Both the position numbers and the translations under genes were made by a program. Shown one piece after another: positions 45,287 through 53,465 of a DNA stretch of 53,465 nucleotides. The number at the start of each line of letters is the position of its first letter. Positions within the stretch are counted from its first letter, which is position 1. The notes under the pieces were generated by a model. It worked only from the letters and a program-made list of their open reading frames with translations. It was not told the DNA's origin and did no database searches. The DNA is from Priestia flexa NBRC 15715 (lineage in GTDB: Bacteria > Bacillota > Bacilli > Bacillales > Bacillaceae_H): positions 1 through 53,465 of the forward strand of contig NZ_BCVD01000008.1 of NCBI RefSeq assembly GCF_001591565.1, read 5' to 3'.

Positions 45287-45323
45287 GAACTCAGAACATC
45301 ATCTCCTGTGAGGAGGGAAAGAA

Positions 45324-46103
45324 TTGACAAGAAATAAAGTAGAAATTTGTGGAGTAGATACTTCAAAGCTTCCTGTATTGAAGAATGATGAGATGCGCCT
45401 TTTATTTAAGGAGCTGCAAGCTGGTGATGAAACCGCTCGTGAGAAGTTAGTGAGTGGTAACCTACGTCTTGTTCTAAGTGTAATTCAGCGTTTTAATAAT
45501 CGCGGAGAATTCGTTGATGATTTATTTCAAGTGGGTTGTATTGGCCTCATGAAATCTATTGACAACTTTGATTTAGGACAAAACGTAAAATTTTCTACAT
45601 ATGCTGTTCCGATGATTATTGGAGAAATTCGCCGCTACTTGCGAGACAATAACCCAATTCGGGTATCAAGATCATTAAGAGACATTGCATATAAGGCACT
45701 CCAAGTTCGAGAAAGATTAATGAGTGAAACATCAAAAGAGCCAACTGCAGAAGAAATAGCCAAAGTATTAGAAGTTCCACATGAAGATATTGTATTTGCG
45801 TTAGACGCTATTCAAGACCCAGTATCATTATTTGAACCTATCTACAATGATGGAGGAGATCCTATTTATGTGATGGATCAGCTTAGTGACGAGCGAAATC
45901 GCGATTCTACTTGGATTGAAGAAATAGCCTTACAGGAAGGGATGCGTCGACTAAATGAGAGAGAAAAACTAATTTTACGAAAACGCTTCTTTCAAGGAAA
46001 GACTCAAATGGAAGTGGCTGATGAAATTGGGATTTCACAAGCACAGGTATCTCGTTTAGAAAAAGCAGCCATTAAACAGATGAATAAGAACATTCAAAGC
46101 TAA
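45324..46103 (+). CDS. sigG: Forespore sigma factor SigG
   Basis: 259 residues, near-identical in layout to B. subtilis SigG: N-terminal VEICGVDTSKLPVLKN, region 2 VDDLFQVGCIGLMKSIDNFD, region 3 RSLRDIAYKALQVRERL, and region 4 GKTQMEVADEIGISQAQVSR. It drives late forespore genes and probably csfG in this window. TTG 45324 is the start, with GAGGAGGG 6 nt upstream. Placement directly after spoIIGA-sigE is conserved; a SigF-type promoter lies in the 147-nt space. Confidence 0.97.
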   Translation: MTRNKVEICGVDTSKLPVLKNDEMRLLFKELQAGDETAREKLVSGNLRLVLSVIQRFNNRGEFVDDLFQVGCIGLMKSIDNFDLGQNVKFSTYAVPMIIGEIRRYLRDNNPIRVSRSLRDIAYKALQVRERLMSETSKEPTAEEIAKVLEVPHEDIVFALDAIQDPVSLFEPIYNDGGDPIYVMDQLSDERNRDSTWIEEIALQEGMRRLNEREKLILRKRFFQGKTQMEVADEIGISQAQVSRLEKAAIKQMNKNIQS

Positions 46104-46127
46104 TATTTTTGGCTTCATACGTATGAT

Positions 46128-46166
46128 AAACCGCCGCATGGATCAGTCTGTGCGGCGGTTTGTTTG
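46128..46166 (+). terminator. Terminator of sigG
   Basis: AAACCGCCGCA / TGCGGCGGTTT perfect 11-bp GC-rich stem, then TGTTTG. Confidence 0.88.
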
Positions 46167-46293
46167 ATAGAAGAAAAAGCGCGTAAAATTACCGTTTCTT
46201 TCATGAAATCACTCAAGTTTAAATATACATATACAAAGAGATTTCTACGTTTTTTAAAATAACGTGTTGGCTAAGAGAATAGGGGGAATAGGG

Positions 46294-46548
46294 ATGTTAA
46301 AGATTTCTGAATTTCAAATTAAAGATGTGGTTAACGTAGCAGACGGCAAGCGCCTTGGACATGTAGGAGATATTGATATTGATTTAGCCACTGGTAAAAT
46401 TCAAGCGATTGTCATTGGGAACTCAAGAATGCTTGGTTTTTTTGGGAAAGAAGAGGAAATTGTCATTCCGTGGCGAAATATCGTAAAGATTGGTTCTGAC
46501 GTTATTTTAGTACGCTATAAAGACAGCTACGAACTTGAAGAGAATTAA
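46294..46548 (+). CDS. ylmC: PRC-barrel protein YlmC (YmxH family)
   Basis: 84 residues forming one PRC-barrel: KISEFQIKDVVNVADGKRLG, then GDIDIDLATGKIQAIVIG and EEIVIPWRNIVKIGSDVILV, the usual YlmC/YmxH pattern. AGGGGG lies 7 nt before ATG 46294; an upstream in-frame extension lacks conservation. YlmC/YmxH proteins occur in spore formers, and the role is not clear to me. In B. subtilis ylmA and ylmB come between sigG and ylmC; here they are absent. Confidence 0.9.
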   Translation: MLKISEFQIKDVVNVADGKRLGHVGDIDIDLATGKIQAIVIGNSRMLGFFGKEEEIVIPWRNIVKIGSDVILVRYKDSYELEEN

Positions 46549-46623
46549 TGTATTTTTATAAACAGCTATTCTCAATCTGTGGTACAATATTTGAGAACAA
46601 TAGATAAAGGGTGTGTCACATAC

Positions 46624-47448
46624 ATGAATAAAGCTGCTTTTACAAAAAGCCATCATGAATCGTTTATGTGGCTTCGTCCGTGGATGGATGAAAATAGTCA
46701 GCTGTTAAGTGGCTTTACGACTAAAAACGGTGGAATAAGTGAGCCTCCGTTTACTTCATTCAACCTTGGACTGCACGTACATGACAACAAAGAACACGTT
46801 ATTTTAAATAGAGAACTATTAGCTAACCATCTAAATATGCCCTTATCGAATTGGGTTTGCGCTGAACAAGTACATAATTCGGTTGTACAAAAAGTAACGC
46901 GTAAGCAATCAGGAAAGGGAATGCATGCTTATGAAGATGGAGTTGCACAAACAGATGGAATTTATACAAATGAATCAAACGTTTTGTTAGCACTATGCTA
47001 TGCAGACTGTGTACCTCTATATTTTTATGCTCCAAATCATCATATGGTAGGGCTAGCTCATGCTGGATGGCAAGGAACAGTTAAAGATATTGCGGGTGAG
47101 ATGATTCGAAAATGGGTACAGGAAGAGCAAATACCTGTTGAAGATATTTATGCTGCTGTAGGGCCAGCGATTGAATCATGCTGCTATATTGTCGATGACC
47201 GCGTCATTTCAGCAGTGAATGAAGTAGCGTCGTCAGCGGACGTATATGTGCAAATTTCTCCGAATCAATATCGACTAGATTTGAAAAAACTAAACGTTTA
47301 TTTGATGAAAAAAGCTGGTGTTAATGAAGCAAATATTATCGTTTCATCCCATTGTACAAGCTGTGAAGATGATCTATTCTTTTCGCATCGTCGCGATCAA
47401 GGTAAAACCGGTCGTATGTTTAGCTTTATAGGTTTTAAGGAGGATTGA
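46624..47448 (+). CDS. ylmD: YlmD, purine nucleoside phosphorylase/laccase-domain (YfiH/LACC1) protein
   Basis: 274 residues of the YfiH/LACC1 (DUF152) family. The metal-binding His-Cys-His set is visible in AEQVHNS, CYADCVPLYF and GLAHAGWQGT. Family members catalyse phosphorolysis or deamination of purine nucleosides; the older laccase label came from a copper-binding resemblance. ATG 46624 is chosen; AAAGGG lies upstream with rather long spacing, and a TACAAT-like promoter element runs through any longer start. It begins a gene series ylmD-ylmE-sepF-ylmG-ylmH, with 7-nt spacing to ylmE. Confidence 0.93.
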   Translation: MNKAAFTKSHHESFMWLRPWMDENSQLLSGFTTKNGGISEPPFTSFNLGLHVHDNKEHVILNRELLANHLNMPLSNWVCAEQVHNSVVQKVTRKQSGKGMHAYEDGVAQTDGIYTNESNVLLALCYADCVPLYFYAPNHHMVGLAHAGWQGTVKDIAGEMIRKWVQEEQIPVEDIYAAVGPAIESCCYIVDDRVISAVNEVASSADVYVQISPNQYRLDLKKLNVYLMKKAGVNEANIIVSSHCTSCEDDLFFSHRRDQGKTGRMFSFIGFKED

Positions 47449-47455
47449 CTACATA

Positions 47456-48130
47456 GTGACAGCAAGCGTAGCAAGCAATTTAGAACAAGTAAAAGAACAA
47501 ATTAACCTAGCCTGTGAGAAGGTAGGGCGTCACCCAGAAGAAGTAAGGGTTGTAGCCGTAACAAAATACGTTTCTACTGAGCGCGCACAAGAGGCCGTAG
47601 AAGCAGGCCTTATACATCTAGGAGAAAATCGTGATGAGGGCATGACGGAGAAGTATGAGGAAATTGGTGACAAGGCCACATGGCACTTTATTGGAACGCT
47701 CCAAACGCGTAAAGTGAAAAATATTATCAATCAAGCATCGTATATTCATTCGTTAGATCGTTTATCGCTAGCAAAAGAGATTAATAAGCGAGCGAGTAAG
47801 CCAGTAAAATGCTTTGTACAGGTAAACGTTGCGGAAGAAGAATCTAAGCATGGGCTATCAGCAGATGAGGTTGTTCCATTTATTCAAGCATTAGAGGAAT
47901 ACCCAAATGTTCAAGTTGTTGGGTTAATGACAATGGCTCCTCATACGGACGATGAGAAGGTATTAAGAAATTGTTTTAAAGATTTAAAAAAGCTACAGCA
48001 AGAAATTCAAACTCTTAATTTACGCTATGCTCCTTGCCAAGAGCTTTCAATGGGAATGTCAAATGATTACCAAATTGCTATTGAAGAAGGAGCAACGTTT
48101 ATTCGATTAGGAACCACATTGGTTGGTTAA
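47456..48130 (+). CDS. ylmE: PLP-binding protein YlmE (YggS/PLPBP family)
   Basis: 224 residues of the PLP homeostasis protein family: Lys in VVAVTKYVS forms the pyridoxal phosphate Schiff base, with HLGENRDEG and [14 protein letters not shown] and C-terminal [19 protein letters not shown] phosphate-binding segments. It has no known catalytic turnover but buffers PLP. GTG 47456 follows AAGGAGG with 11-nt spacing. It sits directly upstream of sepF, as in Bacillus and many Gram-positives, linking it to the division cluster by position. Confidence 0.95.
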   Translation: MTASVASNLEQVKEQINLACEKVGRHPEEVRVVAVTKYVSTERAQEAVEAGLIHLGENRDEGMTEKYEEIGDKATWHFIGTLQTRKVKNIINQASYIHSLDRLSLAKEINKRASKPVKCFVQVNVAEEESKHGLSADEVVPFIQALEEYPNVQVVGLMTMAPHTDDEKVLRNCFKDLKKLQQEIQTLNLRYAPCQELSMGMSNDYQIAIEEGATFIRLGTTLVG

Positions 48131-48153
48131 GAACGTTAAGGAGGTGTCAGGCG

Positions 48154-48627
48154 ATGAGTATGAAGAATCGTTTAAAAAATTTTTTTGCCATGGATGATGA
48201 GACAGAAGAGTACGTAGAAGAACGATATGAACAAAAAGAATATGACAATGAACCTGCTGCTGTTCAACCTTCTAAGACGCAAAAGCAAGTTAGCAGTCAG
48301 CAGCAACAGCAAAATGTTATAAGTTTGCAAAGCGTACAAAAATCATCGAAGATGGTCTTATCTGAACCACGCGTTTATGCCGAAGCCCAAGATATTACCG
48401 ATCATTTAAAGAACCGCAAAGTCGTTGTTGTCAATTTACAGCGAATTCAGCGTGATCAAGCAGTAAGAATAGTCGACTTTTTAAGCGGAACGGTTTATGC
48501 TTTAGGTGGTGACATTCAAAAAATCGGAACCGATATTTTTTTATGTACGCCAGACAATGTCGATGTTAGTGGTAGCATTTCAGATATGCTCACTGAACAT
48601 GAAACAAGCAACGTAAAGAGGTGGTAA
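48154..48627 (+). CDS. sepF: Cell division protein SepF
   Basis: 157 residues: N-terminal amphipathic membrane helix ([11 protein letters not shown]), a flexible acidic and Gln-rich linker (about residues 20-65), and the conserved C-terminal domain ([20 protein letters not shown] through [14 protein letters not shown]). SepF binds FtsZ and forms arcs that tether it to the membrane, overlapping the role of FtsA. AAGGAGGTG precedes ATG 48154. It is 24 nt after ylmE and 6 nt before ylmG. Confidence 0.96.
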   Translation: MSMKNRLKNFFAMDDETEEYVEERYEQKEYDNEPAAVQPSKTQKQVSSQQQQQNVISLQSVQKSSKMVLSEPRVYAEAQDITDHLKNRKVVVVNLQRIQRDQAVRIVDFLSGTVYALGGDIQKIGTDIFLCTPDNVDVSGSISDMLTEHETSNVKRW

Positions 48628-48633
48628 CCGTAT

Positions 48634-48903
48634 ATGGAAATCGTACTTAGGATTTTGCTTCAGTTAATCGAGATTTATTCATGGGCGCTCATTATTTACA
48701 TTTTTATGTCATGGGTTCCCGACATTCGCGCATCTCGATTTGGACAAATGCTGGGAAGCATTTGTGAACCTTACCTTGAGCCGTTTCGACGAATCATTCC
48801 TCCGCTTGGAATGATTGATCTCTCACCACTGGTAGCTATTCTTGTGTTACGCTTTGCAAGTGGTGGACTCGTATCGCTATTTAGAATGTTAGGGTTCATA
48901 TAA
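48634..48903 (+). CDS. ylmG: YggT-family membrane protein YlmG
   Basis: 89 residues with two membrane helices: [20 protein letters not shown] (residues about 2-24) and ATG-distal [18 protein letters not shown] (about residues 63-80), separated by a loop with the family motif [20 protein letters not shown]. YlmG/YggT proteins are associated with division genes and membrane organisation. AGAGGTGG precedes ATG 48634. A terminator follows its stop, so ylmH may depend on read-through or its own promoter. Confidence 0.93.
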   Translation: MEIVLRILLQLIEIYSWALIIYIFMSWVPDIRASRFGQMLGSICEPYLEPFRRIIPPLGMIDLSPLVAILVLRFASGGLVSLFRMLGFI

Positions 48904-48928
48904 AAAGGAATCATTTGATTCCTTTTTT
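48902..48928 (+). terminator. Terminator after ylmG
   Basis: AAAAAGGAATCA / TGATTCCTTTTTT stem with a tiny TT loop, overlapping the ylmG stop; T-run follows. Confidence 0.85.
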
Positions 48929-48951
48929 ACATACGAGCAAGGAGAGTAGAC

Positions 48952-49725
48952 ATGTCTATTTATCAACATTTTCGAGAAGAAGAACGAGCATTTATTGACC
49001 TCGTATTAGAGTGGAAAGAAGATGTTCTTAATCAATATAGTCCAAAGCTGACGGACTTTTTAGACCCACGCGAGCAGCAAATTGTTTCAGCTATCATTGG
49101 AACAGAAGGAGAAGTGCTTGTTTCGTTTGACGGTGGAAGTGAACAAGGAGAACGAAAGCGAGCGCTTTTATATCCTGATTATTATGAGGTGGGAAATGAA
49201 GATTTTCAACTGAGCTACTACGAGCTGCACTATCCTAGTAAATTTGTTACGGTTGAGCACCCTCAAGTGTTAGGAGCATTAATGTCGCTTGGGTTAAAAC
49301 GGTCAAAGTTTGGTGATGTTTTGGTACAAGATGAGCGCATACAGCTGGTTATTGCCGATGAAATATCTTCTTACGTGGAAGCAAACTTCACGTCAGTGGG
49401 TAAAGCCAAAATATCTCTTGTAAAAAAAGACCGCACAGAGTTACTTCAAGTTCAAAGTGAATTTCAGGAAAAAACGTATACTGTATCATCCATGCGGTTA
49501 GACGTTTTACTATCTACCATTTACAATTTATCTCGTCAAAAGGTGCAGCCGTTTATTGGAAGTGGAGCGGTAAAAGTAAATTTTAAAACGGTTGAACAGC
49601 CTTCTTTTGAGTGCAAAGCAGATGATATACTTTCACTAAGAGGTTTTGGTCGAAGTAAAGTTATATCAGTTGAGGGGAAAACAAAAAAAGATAAGTGGCG
49701 AGTAATTGTAGGGAAACAACAATAA
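48952..49725 (+). CDS. ylmH: S4-domain RNA-binding protein YlmH
   Basis: 257 residues. N-terminal alpha/beta domain (FLDPREQQIVSAIIGTEGEV) and a C-terminal S4 RNA-binding domain (about residues 180-245, MRLDVLLSTIYNLSRQKVQP through GRSKVISVEGKTKK). YlmH is a ribosome-associated factor of the S4 superfamily, reported to rescue stalled 50S complexes as an RqcH/RqcP relative. AAGGAGAG precedes ATG 48952. It comes between ylmG and divIVA as in B. subtilis. Confidence 0.93.
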   Translation: MSIYQHFREEERAFIDLVLEWKEDVLNQYSPKLTDFLDPREQQIVSAIIGTEGEVLVSFDGGSEQGERKRALLYPDYYEVGNEDFQLSYYELHYPSKFVTVEHPQVLGALMSLGLKRSKFGDVLVQDERIQLVIADEISSYVEANFTSVGKAKISLVKKDRTELLQVQSEFQEKTYTVSSMRLDVLLSTIYNLSRQKVQPFIGSGAVKVNFKTVEQPSFECKADDILSLRGFGRSKVISVEGKTKKDKWRVIVGKQQ

Positions 49726-49809
49726 CAAAAATTGTAAGCAGGAAACAAAAAAAATATGTCGAATATTCCATTACAAACAATGTAATGAGACAACGTGGAG
49801 GTGGCCTAC

Positions 49810-50304
49810 ATGCCTTTAACCCCTTTAGATATTCATAACAAAGAATTTAATCGTGGGTTTCGTGGATATGATGAAGACCAGGTCAATGAATTTCTTGACC
49901 AAGTAATTAAGGATTACGAATTAATTATTCGTGAGAAAAAAGAATTAGAAGCGCGAGTAACTGAGCTTACTGAAAAAGTAGGGCATTTTACTAACATCGA
50001 AGAAACGCTGAATAAATCAATTTTAATTGCTCAAGAAGCAGCAGAAGACGTAAAGCGAAACGCAGAGAAAGAAGCGAAGCTAATTGTAAAAGAAGCGGAA
50101 AAGAATGCTGACCGCATTATCAATGAAGCTTTATCAAAGTCTCGTAAAATTGCGATGGATATTGAAGAGACGAAAAAGCAGTCAAAAGTATTCCGTACGC
50201 GTTTTAAAATGTTAATTGAAGCCCAGTTAGAAATGTTAAACAGTGATGATTGGGATCAATTAATGGACTATGAAATGCCTGCGTTAGAAGAAAAAATTGA
50301 CTAG
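49810..50304 (+). CDS. divIVA: Septum-site and pole-targeting protein DivIVA
   Basis: 164 residues, the same length as B. subtilis DivIVA. N-terminal curvature-sensing domain PLTPLDIHNKEFNRGFRGYD with the Phe and Arg membrane-contact residues, then a long coiled coil (residues about 30-150) with RxF-type RTRFKMLIEAQL. It marks negatively curved membrane, recruiting MinJ and, in sporulation, polar anchors. ATG 49810 follows GGAGGTGG; an in-frame GTG at 49795 lies at that site. It is its own unit before the ileS T-box. Confidence 0.96.
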   Translation: MPLTPLDIHNKEFNRGFRGYDEDQVNEFLDQVIKDYELIIREKKELEARVTELTEKVGHFTNIEETLNKSILIAQEAAEDVKRNAEKEAKLIVKEAEKNADRIINEALSKSRKIAMDIEETKKQSKVFRTRFKMLIEAQLEMLNSDDWDQLMDYEMPALEEKID

Positions 50305-50317
50305 TCAAGACAGAACC

Positions 50318-50347
50318 TTGACTTCTTTCGTTTTGTTGTCATATAAT
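50318..50347 (+). promoter_or_regulatory. SigA promoter of ileS
   Basis: TTGACT (50318-50323), 18-nt spacer, TATAAT (50342-50347), starting transcription near 50354, just ahead of the T-box leader. Confidence 0.75.
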
Positions 50348-50353
50348 TTGGTA

Positions 50354-50617
50354 ACAGATGAAATTTCATACGTATAGTACGGAGATAGGGACAGTAGTTT
50401 CTTACATGATTACGTTTAGCGAACCGAGGAAGGTGAGAGCTCGGTCTAATCTAAGAAACGAATATCACCCTGGAGTATTGCTGCTGAAACGAAGTAAGCA
50501 GCGACGTGTTATTCACGTTACGAATGCTGAGAGGACAAACGGAAGTGCTGTTTGTCTACAAGGGTGGTACCGCGGGAGACCTTCTCGTCCCTTTTTGGGA
50601 TGAGAAGGTCTCTTTTT
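50354..50617 (+). promoter_or_regulatory. Isoleucine T-box riboswitch controlling ileS
   Basis: A complete T-box leader. Stem I contains the AGTA-type bulge (GACAGTAG near 50389) and the GGTGAGAGC apical region; the specifier is ATC (50464-50466) in AATATCACC, reading isoleucine. The T-box sequence AAGGGTGGTACCGCG spans 50560-50574. The terminator GAGACCTTCTC / GAGAAGGTCTC (50576-50612) ends in TTTTT and competes with an antiterminator that pairs the T-box. Uncharged tRNA(Ile) should bind and allow ileS transcription. A matched specifier and target gene make this very secure. Confidence 0.95.
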
Positions 50618-50667
50618 GTTGTAGCTATATACGGAATGAAATTTACGATTTTATGGAGGTTAGAACT

Positions 50668-53439
50668 TTGGAATATAAAGATACGTTATTAATGCCGAAA
50701 ACAGAATTTCCGATGCGTGGAAATTTACCAAATCGTGAGCCACAAATGCAAGAAAAGTGGGCGGGAATGGACATTTATGCAAAAGTTCAAAAGCGTACAG
50801 AAGGTCGTCCATTATTCGTGTTACATGATGGCCCTCCTTATGCAAATGGTGATATTCATATGGGGCATGCACTGAATAAAATCTTAAAGGACTTTATCGT
50901 TCGCTATAAATCCATGTCAGGTTTTTGTGCACCGTATGTACCTGGTTGGGATACGCACGGTTTACCGATTGAAACAGCTTTAACAAAGAATAAAAAAGTC
51001 AACCGTAAAGAAATGAGCGTTGCTGAGTTCCGTAAGCTTTGCGAACAGTATGCATGGGAGCAAGTGGAAGGTCAACGTGAACAGTTCAAACGTTTAGGTG
51101 TGCGTGCTGATTGGGATAACCCTTATGTGACGCTTCAGCCTGAATACGAAGCTCAGCAAATTAAAGTATTTGGAGATATGGCGAAAAAAGGCTATATCTA
51201 CAAAGGACTAAAACCAGTTTATTGGTCTCCATCTAGTGAATCAGCGTTAGCAGAAGCTGAAATTGAATATTATGATAAGCGCTCTGCGTCTATTTACGTG
51301 GCGTTTAATGTAAAAGATGGTAAAGGCGTAGTGGAAAGTGATGAGAAATTTATCATCTGGACAACAACGCCATGGACAATGCCGGCAAACTTAGCTATTG
51401 CTGTAAACCCAGAGCTTCAATATAGCGTAGTGGCCGTAGATGGTGCTAAATACATCGTGGCATCAGAACTTGTTGAGACCGTTGCAAAAGAGATTGAATG
51501 GGTTGAATATGAAGTAGTGCGTACTATGAAAGGTGCTGAACTTGAGCACGTAGTAGCAGAACATCCAATTTACAAGCGTGATTCTCTACTCGTTTTAGGT
51601 GACCATGTTACAACTGATGCGGGTACTGGGTGTGTTCATACGGCTCCAGGACACGGGGAAGATGACTTTATTGTGGGTCAAAAATACGGTTTAGGTGTAC
51701 TTTGTCCAGTTGACAGCAAAGGTCATATGACAGAGGAAGCGCCTGGATTTGAAGGCTTATTCTATGATAATGCGAACAAGGCCATTACTGAAAAGCTTCA
51801 AGAAGAAGGCGCCCTGTTAAAGCTATCATTCATCACGCATTCATATCCACATGACTGGCGTACGAAAAAGCCGACAATTTTCCGTGCAACAGCGCAATGG
51901 TTTGCATCAATTAAAGACTTCCGTAAAGAGCTATTAGAGGCAGTAGAAAAAACACAGTGGGTTCCTGCTTGGGGCGAAACTCGTCTTTACAACATGGTTC
52001 GTGATCGTGGAGACTGGTGTATTTCTCGTCAACGCGCATGGGGCGTACCAATTCCTGTGTTTTATGCTGAAAATGATGAGCCGATTATTACGGATGAGAC
52101 AATTGAGCATGTATCAGAGCTGTTCCGTCAGCATGGTTCAAACGTATGGTTTGAGCGTGAAGCAAAAGATTTATTACCGGAAGGCTTTACTCATCCTGGT
52201 AGTCCAAACGGTCATTTCACAAAAGAAACGGATATTATGGACGTATGGTTTGATTCTGGATCTTCTCACCAAGCTGTACTTGAAGAGCGTGAAGGGTTAC
52301 AGCGTCCGGCTGACCTTTATCTAGAAGGGTCTGACCAATATCGCGGTTGGTTTAACTCAAGCTTATCTACAAGCGTTGCTGTAACGGGTGAAGCACCTTA
52401 TAAAGCCGTTTTAAGTCATGGTTTTGCTTTAGATGGTGAAGGTCGTAAAATGAGTAAATCACTTGGTAACACGGTTATTCCAGCTAAGGTTATGAAACAG
52501 TTAGGTGCAGATATTCTACGCTTATGGGTAGCGTCTGTTGACTACCAGGCAGATGTACGCGTATCTGATAACATCTTGAAACAAGTAGCTGAAGTATATC
52601 GTAAAATTCGTAATACGTTCCGCTTCTTATTAGGAAACCTAGCAGATTTCAATCCACAAACGGATGCGATTTCAGTAGATCAGCTTCGTGAAGTAGATCG
52701 TTACATGCTAGTTAAGCTCAATAAATTAGTGGATAAAGTGAAGAAATCATACGATGCATATGAGTTCTCAAGTATTTATCATGCAGTTCATAATTTCTGT
52801 ACGATTGATATGAGTTCGTTCTATTTAGATTTTGCAAAAGACGTATTATATATCGAAGGTGCAAACAACGTAGAGCGTCGTAGTATTCAAACCGTTCTTT
52901 ACGAAACGCTACTATCTCTAACAAAGTTAGTATCTCCAATCCTTTCTCATACAGCTGATGAGGTATGGGTTCATATTCCAAACGTAGAAGAAGAAAGCGT
53001 CCAGCTAGTTGATATGCCAGAAGTGAAAGAAATTGCTGGTGCAGATGAGCTCGAGAAAAAATGGGATGCGTTTATGGAACTCCGTGACGAAGTGTTAAAA
53101 GCACTTGAACAGGCTCGTAATGAAAAGGTAATCGGAAAATCTCTTGAAGCTAAGTTGACTCTATATCCAAACGCTGAGACGAAGCAATTGTTAGCGTCTA
53201 TCTCAGAAAACGTAGGTCAATTGTTTATCGTTTCAGGCTTAGAGGTTGCTGGTGACGTAGCAGATGCGCCGGAAACTGCACAGCGCTTTGAGCACGCAGC
53301 AATCGTTGTGACACCTGCTGAAGGAGAAAAATGTGAACGTTGTTGGACAGTTACAACAACAGTTGGTTCAGACTCAGCTCATCCAACATTATGTGCAAGA
53401 TGTGCAGATGTGGTGAAAACGAACTACGTTCAGCAGTAA
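50668..53439 (+). CDS. ileS: Isoleucyl-tRNA synthetase
   Basis: 923 residues, class Ia synthetase. HIGH-type HMGHALNK in [20 protein letters not shown] in [10 protein letters not shown], the CP1 editing domain in the middle (about residues 190-400), and a C-terminal zinc site CERCW...CARC. It charges tRNA(Ile). TTG 50668 is the start, with GGAGG at 50655-50659 8 nt upstream; longer in-frame starts lie within the T-box and are not used. It begins [11 protein letters not shown], as in other Bacillus IleS proteins. Confidence 0.97.
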   Translation: MEYKDTLLMPKTEFPMRGNLPNREPQMQEKWAGMDIYAKVQKRTEGRPLFVLHDGPPYANGDIHMGHALNKILKDFIVRYKSMSGFCAPYVPGWDTHGLPIETALTKNKKVNRKEMSVAEFRKLCEQYAWEQVEGQREQFKRLGVRADWDNPYVTLQPEYEAQQIKVFGDMAKKGYIYKGLKPVYWSPSSESALAEAEIEYYDKRSASIYVAFNVKDGKGVVESDEKFIIWTTTPWTMPANLAIAVNPELQYSVVAVDGAKYIVASELVETVAKEIEWVEYEVVRTMKGAELEHVVAEHPIYKRDSLLVLGDHVTTDAGTGCVHTAPGHGEDDFIVGQKYGLGVLCPVDSKGHMTEEAPGFEGLFYDNANKAITEKLQEEGALLKLSFITHSYPHDWRTKKPTIFRATAQWFASIKDFRKELLEAVEKTQWVPAWGETRLYNMVRDRGDWCISRQRAWGVPIPVFYAENDEPIITDETIEHVSELFRQHGSNVWFEREAKDLLPEGFTHPGSPNGHFTKETDIMDVWFDSGSSHQAVLEEREGLQRPADLYLEGSDQYRGWFNSSLSTSVAVTGEAPYKAVLSHGFALDGEGRKMSKSLGNTVIPAKVMKQLGADILRLWVASVDYQADVRVSDNILKQVAEVYRKIRNTFRFLLGNLADFNPQTDAISVDQLREVDRYMLVKLNKLVDKVKKSYDAYEFSSIYHAVHNFCTIDMSSFYLDFAKDVLYIEGANNVERRSIQTVLYETLLSLTKLVSPILSHTADEVWVHIPNVEEESVQLVDMPEVKEIAGADELEKKWDAFMELRDEVLKALEQARNEKVIGKSLEAKLTLYPNAETKQLLASISENVGQLFIVSGLEVAGDVADAPETAQRFEHAAIVVTPAEGEKCERCWTVTTTVGSDSAHPTLCARCADVVKTNYVQQ

Positions 53440-53445
53440 AGCGGA

Positions 53446-53465
53446 AAAAGAGGCTGGGACATAAG
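53446..53465 (+). other. Partial GGCTGGGACATAA element at the window edge
   Basis: The last 20 nt (AAAAAGAGGCTGGGACATAA) look like the left arm of the GAGGCTGGGACATAA-type repeat seen near terminators in several Firmicutes. The complementary arm would be beyond the window, so a terminator for ileS is probable but unproven. Confidence 0.4.

Noticed and set aside
50506-50667. Upstream in-frame extension of ileS
   Set aside because: It lies within the T-box and terminator; the conserved N-terminus begins at TTG 50668.

Overview
The window is a continuous stretch of a low-GC, spore-forming Bacillaceae chromosome. Protein sequences such as SpoVE, pro-SigE, SigG, FtsZ and DivIVA are near-identical in layout to their Bacillus subtilis counterparts. 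The gene content (qcr operon beside ylb genes, a compact dcw cluster without mraZ or murG) suggests Priestia megaterium or a close relative; the species is an inference from memory of gene order, not from a search. There are no rRNA or tRNA genes, insertion sequences, phage genes or CRISPR arrays. About 57 protein genes, one small RNA and one T-box leader are supported.

Layout. (1) 0.1-5.5 kb: ypiA-ypiB-ypiF, the menaquinol:cytochrome c reductase operon qcrABC, and ypjA. (2) 5.6-8.4 kb: ylbD-ylbE, an unassigned lipoprotein gene, ylbF (ricF), a convergent Cys-rich small gene, ylbG and a small reverse-strand gene. (3) 8.7-11.3 kb: a lactate permease/L-lactate dehydrogenase pair. (4) 11.33-11.48 kb, reverse strand: a forespore small RNA that I identify as CsfG, with its own SigF/SigG-type promoter and terminator. 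(5) 11.6-20.5 kb: the rest of the ylb block (rsmD, coaD, ylbJ, ylbK, ylbL/ddcP, tmcAL, ylbN, rpmF, a crotonase, gerR, ylbP). (6) 20.6-23.9 kb: a three-gene biotin-dependent acyl-CoA carboxylase behind a cre-like site. (7) 24.0-27.1 kb: panE-like reductase, a DUF3397 membrane protein and bshC. (8) 27.3-43.3 kb: the dcw cell-wall and division cluster (rsmH, ftsL, pbpB, spoVD, murE, mraY, murD, spoVE, murB, divIB, ftsA, ftsZ). (9) 43.4-46.2 kb: spoIIGA-sigE and sigG. (10) 46.3-50.3 kb: ylmC, ylmD, ylmE, sepF, ylmG, ylmH, divIVA. (11) 50.3-53.4 kb: an isoleucine T-box leader and ileS.

How the genes work together. Lipid II precursor synthesis (MurB, MurE, MurD, MraY) feeds the septal SEDS/PBP machinery (PBP2B with FtsL and DivIB in vegetative cells; SpoVE with SpoVD for the spore cortex). 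FtsA, FtsZ, SepF and DivIVA place and anchor the ring. The same interval carries the switch to sporulation: the spoIIG promoter keeps the unusual 22-bp spacing of a Spo0A-activated promoter, SpoIIGA processes pro-SigE, and SigG takes over in the forespore, where CsfG should be made.

Most notable points: the csfG RNA gene with a near-perfect forespore promoter; absence of mraZ and of the essential murG from their usual dcw positions; a crotonase whose second catalytic Glu is Gln, giving it the look of an acyl-CoA decarboxylase, about 1.5 kb from an acyl-CoA carboxylase; a Cys-rich small gene convergent with ricF; and several dyads in leaders of division and wall genes. Translation starts at TTG are inferred for ypjA, ylbJ, the crotonase, ftsL, spoVE, sigG and ileS from ribosome-binding-site spacing.
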